Below are positions 1-7,552 of a stretch of DNA of 52,926 nt, piece after piece. The stretch's first letter is position 1, and every line of letters begins with the position of its first letter. The DNA is from an uncultured Porphyromonadaceae bacterium (GTDB lineage: Bacteria > Bacteroidota > Bacteroidia > Bacteroidales > Muribaculaceae): assembly GCA_900541865.1 (NCBI GenBank), contig UQLO01000020.1:1-52926 (forward strand), written 5' to 3'. Below the pieces are notes generated by a model. The model worked only from the letters and a program-made list of their open reading frames with translations, did not search any database and was not told where the DNA came from. Both the position numbers and the translations under genes were made by a program.

Positions 1-108
1 CAGCCCCCTCGGCGCACGGCCTTCCCCTGCGGAGGAGTGAGGAGAATGCCGTTGCACTTCTTATTGGAAACTTTGCGGGTTAATTAGAATCAAAACCTAA
101 ACCTATAA
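1..108. other. Left-edge non-coding sequence
   Basis: No convincing gene or RNA is seen here. The first about 60 bases are GC-rich and the rest is AT-rich, blending into the promoter of the following two-gene module. The end of a gene lying left of the window could be present but cannot be recognised. Confidence 0.4.
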
Positions 109-140
109 GTTGCATTTTCCAAATTTTATATTTAACTTTG
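109..140 (+). promoter_or_regulatory. Bacteroidetes-type promoter of the first TA-like module
   Basis: GTTG at 109-112 and TAACTTTG at 133-140 are separated by 20 bp, matching the Bacteroidetes primary sigma pattern (TTTG, 19-21 bp, TAnnTTTG). Transcription would start near 147, about 20 nt before the ATG at 166. The region is clearly more AT-rich than most of the window. Confidence 0.75.
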
Positions 141-165
141 TCCCCGTAAGAATAGTTTATCAAAT

Positions 166-711
166 ATGAAGTTCGTAAGAATCATCCCAAGGCACGACCA
201 TCTATGGGCCGTCAAGTCGCCTGACGAGGAAGTCGATGAGCTTACTCTATTGTTCCGAAAATGGAATAACGCGGAGTATCTTCTTGATTTCTTTATGGAT
301 AATTTTGAGGATTTGAAAAGATTCTTTAGAATAGAGCGTCTTGACCAAGCCGTTGAAGACACGTTGGAAGACGCTGAAGCGCTTGAGGAACTCGTCTTGG
401 ATTTTCCTTACACTGAGCATCTTGACGAACTTTTCAAACCGCTGGATGTTACTGATACTAAAATATCAGAGCTGACGCGAGAAAAAGCACGCAATTGGGA
501 TAGAGACCGACATACAAGTTGGTTAAGAATCTATGCCATACGCCTTGAGCCAAATGTATATGTAGTAACAGGCGGTGCAATCAAGTTAAGCCGAACAATG
601 CAAGAACGTGAACACACCGCTCTTGAACTTGAAAAACTCAACCGTTGCAAAGCCTTTTTAAAAGCCAATGGCGTTTTTGACCGGGATAGTTTTGTAGAAA
701 TCTCTAATTAA
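166..711 (+). CDS. Putative toxin of an unrecognised TA-like pair (181 aa)
   Basis: I do not recognise this family with confidence. The protein is soluble, with no signal peptide or membrane segment. Its N-terminal two thirds are strongly acidic and probably helical (many Asp, Glu and Leu at residues 20-95). The C-terminal part is more basic: a probable beta segment around residues 119-142 (WLRIYAIRLEPNVYVVTGG) leads into KLSRTMQER and a charged helix. That C-terminal layout (strand, strand, then a Lys/Arg-rich segment with Thr and Gln) resembles the end of RelE/HigB/Gp49 toxins, but the protein is nearly twice their usual length. An XRE protein begins 7 nt downstream, and both genes share one promoter and are AT-rich compared with their neighbours. 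Role as a toxin is inferred from this context only. An alternative is a regulatory protein controlled together with the XRE partner. Confidence 0.6.
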   Translation: MKFVRIIPRHDHLWAVKSPDEEVDELTLLFRKWNNAEYLLDFFMDNFEDLKRFFRIERLDQAVEDTLEDAEALEELVLDFPYTEHLDELFKPLDVTDTKISELTREKARNWDRDRHTSWLRIYAIRLEPNVYVVTGGAIKLSRTMQEREHTALELEKLNRCKAFLKANGVFDRDSFVEISN

Positions 712-718
712 CAATAAT

Positions 719-1018
719 ATGGCAAGTAAAGCAATCAAATTTTTAGAAGAGCACGAAAGCGAGACTCCGTCGCGCTTTTTGGAGGATGCAACTTGGCGCA
801 GAGAGAACGCAAGCTGGCTCCGTTGGTCGCGTCAACTTGCAGTGACTCTCATCGGTTATATGCAGGACAAGGGCTTGAAACGTGCCGACCTTGCCGTTAA
901 ACTCGGAGTATCACCACAATATGTAAGCAAATTACTCTCCGGTACCGAAAATCTCAGCTTCAAAAGCATTGCCAACATTGAAGACAAGCTGGGTATATCC
1001 TGTCTGGCGATTTCATAA
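719..1018 (+). CDS. XRE-family helix-turn-helix protein, probable antitoxin
   Basis: This 99-residue protein carries one lambda-repressor-like HTH domain at about residues 40-95; RADLAVKLGVSPQYVSKLL is the helix-turn-helix core. The N-terminal 40 residues are charged and contain two Trp-rich patches (ATWRRENASWLRW), plausibly the part that contacts the partner. It starts 7 nt after the stop of the 181-residue acidic protein and is almost certainly co-transcribed with it. In known type II modules with this order (toxin first, XRE second) the XRE protein neutralises the toxin and represses the promoter. That role is inferred here. Confidence 0.8.
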   Translation: MASKAIKFLEEHESETPSRFLEDATWRRENASWLRWSRQLAVTLIGYMQDKGLKRADLAVKLGVSPQYVSKLLSGTENLSFKSIANIEDKLGISCLAIS

Positions 1019-1132
1019 TGTAGAAATCCGCCTCTTCATCGGGGCCGGTGTTCAATAATATTGATTTGGTTTCCGGCCCGTGCCGGGAAAACCTTCCTCG
1101 CCGGGTTAATTTTTCAAAAAATCGGGCGCAGT

Positions 1133-1164
1133 GTTGCCTGTTTGGCGGCAATTTGCTAATTTAG
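1133..1164 (+). promoter_or_regulatory. Probable promoter of the endonuclease/GH3 pair
   Basis: GTTG at 1133-1136 and TAATTTAG at 1157-1164 are separated by 20 bp. The second box differs from TAnnTTTG at one position. The predicted start of transcription leaves a leader of about 30 nt before the ATG at 1199. A weak inverted repeat (GGGCCGG at 1042-1048 with CCGGCCC at 1073-1079) lies upstream and might end the preceding transcript. Confidence 0.55.
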
Positions 1165-1198
1165 CGCCCCAATTTCGCATACATGCAAAAAGTACACC

Positions 1199-3592
1199 AT
1201 GAGAATACTGCAACGTTTTGCTGCCGCCGTGCTGGCCACTCTGGCTGCCGTCGGCCCGAGCCTGGCAGAGGCTCCCTCCGGCTACTACTCCGGAGCTGAA
1301 AATAAGTCCGGTCGCTCACTGCTGAGCGCTCTCCACGACAAAATCGGCCCGCACACCACAGTGAGCTACGACGGGCTGCTATCCCTCTACAACACCACCG
1401 ACGTATACCCCAACGGCAAAATCTGGGATATGTACTCAACCAAGGAATGGAGTTCCGGCTCCACCTGCGGCAACTACAAGAACGTCGGCGACTGCTGGAA
1501 CCGCGAGCACTCCTTCCCCAAAAGCTGGTTCAGCAAGGGCTCGCCTATGAACAGCGATGCCTTCCACGTCTACCCCACCGACGGCAAGGTAAACGGCCAG
1601 CGCAGCAACTACCCCTACGGCGAATGTTCCGGCGGCACATACCTGGCTGCCAACGACAATGTGCGCCCGCTGGGCCGTCTGGGAAGGTCCACCTTCGCCG
1701 GCTACTCCGGCACCGTCTTCGAGCCCGACGACCAGTATAAAGGCGACTTCGCACGCAGCTACTTCTACATGGCCGCCTGCTACTACGACAAAATCGCCAA
1801 CTGGGACAGCCCCATGCTCGCCGGCAACAACTTCCCCGCTTTCTCTCAGTGGGCCGTCAACCTGCTGCTCAAGTGGCACCGCCAGGACCCCGTAAGCGAT
1901 AAGGAACGCAACCGAAACGATGCCGTCTATGCCCGCCAGCGCAACCGAAACCCTTTCATCGACCATCCCGAGCTGGCAGAACATATATGGGGCAACAAAT
2001 CCACTGTGGCCTGGACTTCGGCCGGGACCGCAGAGCCTGAAATCGTGCTTCCCGCCCAGGGCGCTTCCGTCGACTTCGGCACTACCGCCGTCGGTCATCC
2101 CGCGACCCGAAGCATCACGGTGCGAACCGCAAACGCCACCCAGGCCATCACAATAACCGTCAGCGGAGCCGCTTTCAGCGCTTCCGCAACCTCCATAGCC
2201 GCCGCCTCGGCAAACCTCGCCGCCGGCGCTCCCCTCAACATCACCTACAACCCCACCGCCACCGGAAGCCACTCCGGAACTCTGACAGTGAGCTGCGGAG
2301 CGGCCACTCGAACCGTGGCCCTTAGCGGCGCCGCCGTCGACGGCCTCCCCGCCGGCCCGGCAAGATATGTCACCGACCAATCCTTCCAGGCAACTTGGGT
2401 ATACATCGGCGATGACCGCGCCGGAAACTATACTCTCGACGTGCGTCAGGGCGCCGCTTCAATCGACGGCTACCCGCGCGCCGTGCCCGCCGCCGCCGCC
2501 GTCTACACCGTCGACGGTCTCGAACCCTCCACCGCCTACACCTACACCGTGGCCTCGACGACGATGACGAGCGTCCCCGTGGCCGTCACCACCGGCATCC
2601 CCGTGCCCTCCATCGAATTCCTCTTCGACGGTGACCTCTTCTTCAGCACAACCCCCGGCGAACCTTCCGAAGCCGCCGAACTGCTGATGGAAACCGACAA
2701 TATCGAAGGCGATGTCACCGTGACCATCGACGCCCCCTTCGAACTCAGCACCGACCGCTCCAACTGGAGCACATCCATAACAGTGCCCACCGACCAGGGC
2801 CGTCTCTACCTGCGCCTCAACGCCGCTGAGGGCGGCGCCTACACCGGCTCCCTGGTGGCCGTCGCCGGCGACTACACCTCCGAGAGCATCGAAGTAGAAG
2901 GTGTAGCCTCCCTGACTCCCGACTTCCTGGAGGACTTCGAGGCCGATGCCGCCGGATTCGGCACCTACGACCCGGCGGAGGAATATAACGGCACTGCCTG
3001 CCGCTGGATTTTCACCAACACCGGCATCTGGAACTCCGACCCCGCCGCCAGCGGCGACCAGAGCGTCCGCATGGGCAAGTCGGCAACGTCGTGCATCGCT
3101 ATGGCCGTCGACCGCGAAACCGGCATCGGTACCGTCTCTTTCAAAGCAAAATACTGGGGAAGCGAAGCCAACCCCGTGCTCGAAGTGCAGGTCAGCACCG
3201 ACGGCGGCGAAAACTGGAAATCGGCCGGCGCCGTGACGGTGTCTTCATCCACCTATCAGGAGTACAGCGTCTTCGTAGGCCAGTCCGGACGTGCCCGCAT
3301 GCGTCTGCAGCAGACTTCCGGCAGCCGCCTCAACATCGACGACGTGGCCATCACCCGCCATACCTCCGGTCTCGACGATCCCACCGCCGAGCGCCATGCC
3401 TGGGATGCCCGCTGCCTCGACGGCGCTCTCACCGTCGACGCCGACCGCACCCTCACCGCCGGCATCTACGCGCTGGACGGCACCACCGTCTACTACGGTA
3501 CTCTGACCGAAGGAAGCCACTCCTTCGACGTCGTGCCCGGCCTTTATATAGTCGTTGTGGGCGACTTCGCCCGCCGCGTAGTGGTTCGCTGA
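1199..3592 (+). CDS. Secreted endonuclease I family nuclease with C-terminal adhesion and sorting-like domains
   Basis: The protein has 797 residues. A signal peptide covers about residues 1-23, with the predicted cut after SLA. The endonuclease I (EndA/NucM, His-Me finger) domain spans about 28-268. It contains NREHSFPKSW at 101-110 (His104 is the likely catalytic base), NGQRSNYPY near 132-140, FEPDDQYKGDFAR at 174-186 and NRNPFIDHP at 249-257. These segments are typical of this family, which cuts DNA and RNA non-specifically outside the cytoplasm. Behind it come an Ig-like domain of the ASPM/SPD2/Hydin or choice-of-anchor type (about 280-380), an Fn3-like domain (about 385-470), another Ig-like segment (about 475-575), a jelly-roll-like domain (about 578-727), and a last 70 residues ending in PGLYIVVVGDFARRVVVR, which resembles a type IX secretion sorting tail. 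The likely role is nucleic-acid scavenging at or beyond the cell surface. Confidence 0.88.
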   Translation: MRILQRFAAAVLATLAAVGPSLAEAPSGYYSGAENKSGRSLLSALHDKIGPHTTVSYDGLLSLYNTTDVYPNGKIWDMYSTKEWSSGSTCGNYKNVGDCWNREHSFPKSWFSKGSPMNSDAFHVYPTDGKVNGQRSNYPYGECSGGTYLAANDNVRPLGRLGRSTFAGYSGTVFEPDDQYKGDFARSYFYMAACYYDKIANWDSPMLAGNNFPAFSQWAVNLLLKWHRQDPVSDKERNRNDAVYARQRNRNPFIDHPELAEHIWGNKSTVAWTSAGTAEPEIVLPAQGASVDFGTTAVGHPATRSITVRTANATQAITITVSGAAFSASATSIAAASANLAAGAPLNITYNPTATGSHSGTLTVSCGAATRTVALSGAAVDGLPAGPARYVTDQSFQATWVYIGDDRAGNYTLDVRQGAASIDGYPRAVPAAAAVYTVDGLEPSTAYTYTVASTTMTSVPVAVTTGIPVPSIEFLFDGDLFFSTTPGEPSEAAELLMETDNIEGDVTVTIDAPFELSTDRSNWSTSITVPTDQGRLYLRLNAAEGGAYTGSLVAVAGDYTSESIEVEGVASLTPDFLEDFEADAAGFGTYDPAEEYNGTACRWIFTNTGIWNSDPAASGDQSVRMGKSATSCIAMAVDRETGIGTVSFKAKYWGSEANPVLEVQVSTDGGENWKSAGAVTVSSSTYQEYSVFVGQSGRARMRLQQTSGSRLNIDDVAITRHTSGLDDPTAERHAWDARCLDGALTVDADRTLTAGIYALDGTTVYYGTLTEGSHSFDVVPGLYIVVVGDFARRVVVR

Positions 3593-3598
3593 AGAGAA

Positions 3599-5839
3599 AT
3601 GACCATGAGCGCATTTGAATTCATCCAAAAAGAAGGATATACCCTCGTCCGCCAGCCCGATGGACCCGAGCTGGGCTTCCATCCCGGCTCGGGCGTGAAA
3701 ATCATCACCGTCGACGGTCTGGCCTTCAAGAGCTTCGACGGCTCCGACGCCCTGCTGCCCTACGAGGACTGGCGCCTGACCGCCGCAGAGCGCGCCGCCG
3801 ACCTGGCTTCACGCCTCAGCCTCGACGAAATAGCCGGCCTGATGCTCTACAGCCCCCAGAACAAGCTGCCCATGCCGGCCGACACATATGGCGGCCGTCC
3901 CTTCGCCGACAGCGGAGCACACGCCTGGGACCTCTCCGACGACCAGAAGCGCTTCCTCTTCGAGGACAACGTGCGTCATGTGCTCGTTTCCATCGTCGAA
4001 AGTCCCGTCACGGCAGCAAGGTGGAACAACACCGTCCAGGCAGCTATCGAAGGCCGCACTCACGGCATTCCCGCAAACAACTCCTCCGACCCGCGCCACT
4101 CCGGATTTGCCGACGCCGAATTCGCACCCGGCGCCGCCGGACAACTCTCGCAGTGGAGCAATCTCATGGGCCTGGCTGCGACGTTCTCGCCCGAAACGGT
4201 GCTCGATTTCGCCCGAACGGCACGGCGAGAATACCGTGCCATGGGTCTGAGCACGGCCCTGTCGCCTCAGGCCGACCTTGGCACCGACCCGCGTTGGTAT
4301 CGCTTCAACGCCACCTTCGGCTGCGACCCCAAGCTGGCCACTGACCTGGTAAAGGCATACGCCGAAGGTTTCCAGGCCGCGCCCGGCAGCCCCGACGGCG
4401 GATGGGGTCCCGGAAGCGTCAATACCATGGCCAAACACTGGCCCGGCGGAGGCAGTGGAGAAGGCGGCCGCGACGCCCATTACGGCAACGGCAAATATGC
4501 CGTCTACCCCGGCCGGGCCTACGCCACTCACCGCAGCGTCTTCCTCAACGGCGCTTTCGCACTGCCCGGCGCTACCGAGCAGTGTTCGGCAGTGATGCCC
4601 TACTACACCATCTCCTATGGCCGCGGAGAAGCTAATATGGGCAATTCCTTCGACCGCAACATCATCACCGACCAGCTGCGCGGCGAAGCCGGCTACTCCG
4701 GCGTGGTATGCACCGACTGGTGCATCACCGCCGACCAAATCGACCCCGGAACTCACTCCGGCAAGCCCTGGGGTTGCGAAAATGAGTCGGTGGCCGCTCG
4801 CCATTATCTGGCCCTGAAGGCCGGTGTCGACCAGTTCGGCGGAAACGACGCCAAAGGGCCTGTTCTCGAAGCCTTTGCCATGCTCGAGGCCGAGATTGGC
4901 GCTGAAGCCGCTCGCGCCCGCATCGAACTCTCGGCAGCCCGTCTGCTGATGAATATGTTCCGACCCGGCCTCTTCGAAAACCCCTACGTCGACCCGGCCG
5001 AGACAGCACGAATTGTGGGCTCTCCCGAGCTGATGGACAAGGGTTTTGCCCAGCAGAAAGCTTCGATTGTGATGCTCAAAAACCACGCCTGCGCCCTGCC
5101 GCTGAAAGCCGGCACCAAAGTATATGTGCCCGTGCGCCAAGTACCGCCGATACGCAACTACTGGGGCACCATCGAAGCCGCCCGCACCGACATGCCGCCT
5201 ACGGCGCAGATGAAGCGCAGCGGTCTCATCCCCGTCAGCGACCCCGCCGAGGCCGAGGCCGCTATAGTCTTCATCGACTCGCCCAAGAGCTTCCGAATGG
5301 GTTATGACCCGGCCGATAAAGCCGCCGGCGGCAATGGCTACATACCAATCTCGCTGCAGTACCGCCCCTACACGGCCACTACCGCACGCAGCCGCAGCCT
5401 GGCAGCTGACCCTGCTGAGGACACAACCGAAGCCGGCCGCTCATATCGCGGAAAGTCCGCTCGCTCGCAGAACGAATGCGACCTCGACCTCGTCGAAGAA
5501 GTACGCCGCGCAATGGGCGACCGCCCCGTGGTCGTGGCCATCGATATGTCGAATCCCACCGTACTCGCAGAGCTCGAACCACTTGCCGACGCCATAATGG
5601 TCGGCTTCAACGTGCAGCGCCATGCCTTCCTTGAACTTATTACCGGAAATGGCGAGCCCTCCGCGCTACTGCCCTTCGAGATGCCCGCTTCCATGGAAGC
5701 CCTCGAGCGACACTGCGAAGACCTCCCGCACGACATCGAGCCCTACCGCGATGCCGACGGCAACACATACGGCTTCGCCTTCGGCATGAACTGGTCGGGG
5801 CCAATCTCCGACGACCGCACCCGCCGCTACGGCAACTAA
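3599..5839 (+). CDS. Glycoside hydrolase family 3 protein (beta-glucosidase-like), apparently cytoplasmic
   Basis: The protein has 746 residues. The N-terminal GH3 barrel is recognisable from SPQADLGTDPRW at 222-233, MAKHWPGGG at 277-285 and GVVCTDW at 368-374, where Asp373 is the expected catalytic nucleophile. A second GH3 alpha/beta sandwich domain follows (from about residue 475; KASIVMLKN is its typical opening). The C-terminal Fn3-like domain common in GH3 beta-glucosidases seems to be missing or very short. No signal peptide or lipobox is visible, which is unusual for a Bacteroidales GH3. The ATG at 3599 and another at 3605 are both possible starts and neither adds a signal. It begins 6 nt after the nuclease stop codon and is probably co-transcribed with it. 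The sugar specificity cannot be read from the sequence. Confidence 0.85.
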   Translation: MTMSAFEFIQKEGYTLVRQPDGPELGFHPGSGVKIITVDGLAFKSFDGSDALLPYEDWRLTAAERAADLASRLSLDEIAGLMLYSPQNKLPMPADTYGGRPFADSGAHAWDLSDDQKRFLFEDNVRHVLVSIVESPVTAARWNNTVQAAIEGRTHGIPANNSSDPRHSGFADAEFAPGAAGQLSQWSNLMGLAATFSPETVLDFARTARREYRAMGLSTALSPQADLGTDPRWYRFNATFGCDPKLATDLVKAYAEGFQAAPGSPDGGWGPGSVNTMAKHWPGGGSGEGGRDAHYGNGKYAVYPGRAYATHRSVFLNGAFALPGATEQCSAVMPYYTISYGRGEANMGNSFDRNIITDQLRGEAGYSGVVCTDWCITADQIDPGTHSGKPWGCENESVAARHYLALKAGVDQFGGNDAKGPVLEAFAMLEAEIGAEAARARIELSAARLLMNMFRPGLFENPYVDPAETARIVGSPELMDKGFAQQKASIVMLKNHACALPLKAGTKVYVPVRQVPPIRNYWGTIEAARTDMPPTAQMKRSGLIPVSDPAEAEAAIVFIDSPKSFRMGYDPADKAAGGNGYIPISLQYRPYTATTARSRSLAADPAEDTTEAGRSYRGKSARSQNECDLDLVEEVRRAMGDRPVVVAIDMSNPTVLAELEPLADAIMVGFNVQRHAFLELITGNGEPSALLPFEMPASMEALERHCEDLPHDIEPYRDADGNTYGFAFGMNWSGPISDDRTRRYGN

Positions 5840-5934
5840 GCAGCCTCAACACCCTGCAAGTCGCGGAAGTGCCCGCAAAAAATGGAACTCAGGGAAAGAC
5901 AATGAACCCGGAGCACCATTTTTTTGTTTGAAAA

Positions 5935-5966
5935 GTTGCACGATATGTAAACTTACACTACCTTTG
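5935..5966 (+). promoter_or_regulatory. Promoter of the second TA module with an internal palindrome
   Basis: GTTG at 5935-5938 and a perfect TACCTTTG at 5959-5966 are 20 bp apart. A 12-bp near-palindrome (TGTAAACTTACA, 5946-5957) fills the spacer and is a good candidate operator for TA autoregulation. The ATG at 5971 lies only 5 nt after the second box, so transcription should start at or within a few bases of it. Confidence 0.75.
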
Positions 5967-5970
5967 CAGT

Positions 5971-6306
5971 ATGGTTACCGACCGCAGAATACTATACTAC
6001 AAAAACTACTTTATCGACTTCTTCAATTCGATAGATGCAGGCGCGCAGAAGAAAGTTGCTTACGTGCTGAATATGCTCAAAACGCAGGAAAGGCTAAGCG
6101 AGAATTTCGTAAAGTCAATCCGTGAAGGAATTTTTGAACTTAGGGCATCCCATAATGGCAACACCTATCGTGCATTCTTTATTTTTGACCAAGGCAATAT
6201 CGTAATGCTCTTCAACGGATTCCAAAAGAAGACTCAGAAGGCTCCCCAAAGTGAAATCGAACAGGCAATCAAACTTAAAAATGAGTATTATGCAAGCAAA
6301 CGCTGA
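5971..6306 (+). CDS. RelE/HigB superfamily toxin (Gp49-like)
   Basis: This 111-residue protein matches the phage-derived Gp49-like/HigB toxin family. It opens with the usual YKNYFIDFFNSI helix. The core is GIFELRASHNGNTYRAFFIF (about residues 51-70), followed by NGFQKKTQKAPQSEIEQA (about 79-96), the strand-turn-helix with the conserved basic segment of this group. Family members are ribosome-dependent or free mRNA-cleaving toxins. The antitoxin gene overlaps its end. The start is fixed by the promoter: upstream in-frame extension would run into the promoter itself, and the ATG sits practically at the predicted transcription start. The surrounding DNA is AT-rich relative to the flanking genes, which fits horizontal acquisition. 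Confidence 0.88.
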   Translation: MVTDRRILYYKNYFIDFFNSIDAGAQKKVAYVLNMLKTQERLSENFVKSIREGIFELRASHNGNTYRAFFIFDQGNIVMLFNGFQKKTQKAPQSEIEQAIKLKNEYYASKR

Positions 6307-6604
6307 TGTACATAGCTTCGACGAAATAATGAACGCGAAATACGGCAATCCAGGAACTCCCGAACGCGAAAAGTTCGACCGGGAGTCATACATGTACTGC
6401 ATCGGGCAGCTCATTACAGAAGCTCGAAAAAAAGAAAAAATGACCCAAAGTACCCTCGCCGAGAAGGTGGGAACAAACAAATCCTACATATCACGCATCG
6501 AGAAAGGCCTCATTGAGCCCGGCGTCGCTCTGTTTTTCCGCATCATTGAAGCGCTCGGTCTGAAAGTAGAGATTGTGAGACCGTTGGTATGGTCGCATAA
6601 TTAA
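6281..6604 (+). CDS. XRE-family antitoxin
   Basis: The chosen ATG at 6281 gives 107 residues and overlaps the toxin gene by 26 nt. A GTG at 6251 and an ATG at 6290 are alternatives, and the one at 6290 is about equally likely. The N-terminus (SFDEIMNAKYGNPGTPEREKF) is the toxin-contacting region usual in antitoxins paired with Gp49-like toxins. The HTH domain follows (about residues 43-98; KMTQSTLAEKVGTNKSYISR). It ends 10 nt before the convergent stop of the minus-strand gene at 6615. Confidence 0.85.
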   Translation: MSIMQANADVHSFDEIMNAKYGNPGTPEREKFDRESYMYCIGQLITEARKKEKMTQSTLAEKVGTNKSYISRIEKGLIEPGVALFFRIIEALGLKVEIVRPLVWSHN

Positions 6605-6614
6605 CGGGGGGATT

Positions 6615-7094
6615 TCAGCGGAGCAAAAGGCTGTCGACTGTGAGGGTGACGCGGTAGGGAGTTCCTACGGCACGAGCCGGAGCCTCCGAAAGATAGTAGT
6701 AGAAAGTGCGCTGGGTGTCCCACGAGGGCGTCGAGAGTTGTCGCGTCTGCCCCGGCGGCACGGGCCCGTCGGAGGCGCCGCTGCGGCGGTGAAGCATGCG
6801 GCCCGAAAGGTCGTAGTACGTGGCCGTGAACCAAATGCGCTCCACAGTCCGCGCCGTGTCGGAATTTGTGGCAAAGAATGTTTCGCGCCGCGACCGCAGC
6901 GGCTTGTCGTAGCCAGCGAAGGAAATGATGCTGTCGGCGCCGGCCACTATGCTCTCGAAGGTGACCTCGGGGAGCGCGTCGGCCTCCACAGGCTCCGGCG
7001 CGGGCTCCGGACGCAGCCCCGGGCGCGTTGTGCGCCGCCCCCATGCGAAGGCCACTGCCGCCAGCAGAAATACCGCAAGGACGATGCGTCTCAT
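6615..7094 (-). CDS. Small exported protein of unknown function
   Basis: The product has 159 residues. An N-terminal hydrophobic stretch (about residues 3-17) followed by RR suggests a signal peptide or signal anchor, so the protein is probably periplasmic or membrane-tethered. A Pro/Glu-rich linker (about 22-40) leads to a probable beta-sandwich domain (WFTATYYDLSGRMLHRR near 88-104, with a stretch like SWDTQRTFYYYLSE) that looks like the FxLYD or DUF-type binding folds of small cell-envelope proteins. I do not recognise a named family. It is the last gene of the phoH operon, and its start overlaps the stop of the gene before it by 4 nt, so translation is probably coupled. Confidence 0.7.
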   Translation of the reverse strand: MRRIVLAVFLLAAVAFAWGRRTTRPGLRPEPAPEPVEADALPEVTFESIVAGADSIISFAGYDKPLRSRRETFFATNSDTARTVERIWFTATYYDLSGRMLHRRSGASDGPVPPGQTRQLSTPSWDTQRTFYYYLSEAPARAVGTPYRVTLTVDSLLLR

Positions 7095-7552
7095 AGATAA
7101 ACGATGTTACCGGGGTTGGGCGACAAACGTACCGCGCCGTCGTGGTCGTCCGGCCGGTTGGGATAGTCCACGCTCAGCCGGAACAGATAGCCGGCCCATC
7201 GGCGAATCGACAGACTCCGTCGGCCGCGGTAGGGTTTCATCTTAAGGCGCCCCTCTTCCGGCTCAACTTCGACAATGAAATTGCGGGTGGGTGAATCCGG
7301 CAGCCCCGGCCGGGAGCTGATGGCGGCGTCGTAGACCCACGGTGTGGCCGTGGTCCGCATGGTGCCCATGACGGCGTCGGAGGGCAAGGTGAAGTCAGGA
7401 GAATCCAGAAGCACCAACTCGAAAACGCCCGGGGCCTGCCCGCCGCGCACGGCGAAGACCGCGCCCTGCGGCTGCATCCGCCAGACGCCCTCGGGAGTCT
7501 GGGCGCTGCATGCGGCGGCTGCCGCCAGCACAAGGGCCGCTACGATTCGCAT
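7091..7552 (-). CDS. Small exported protein of unknown function
   Basis: The product has 153 residues with a signal peptide ending near residue 17. Ala-Ala-Cys-Ser (about 13-16) could be a lipobox, but Gln rather than an acidic residue follows, so soluble periplasmic export is equally likely. The remainder starts TPEGVWRMQPQG and is rich in short beta strands, a lipocalin-like or META-like beginning sometimes seen in small Bacteroidales proteins; this is only a resemblance. It touches the DUF3078 stop codon upstream and overlaps the following gene by 4 nt. Confidence 0.7.
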   Translation of the reverse strand: MRIVAALVLAAAAACSAQTPEGVWRMQPQGAVFAVRGGQAPGVFELVLLDSPDFTLPSDAVMGTMRTTATPWVYDAAISSRPGLPDSPTRNFIVEVEPEEGRLKMKPYRGRRSLSIRRWAGYLFRLSVDYPNRPDDHDGAVRLSPNPGNIVYL

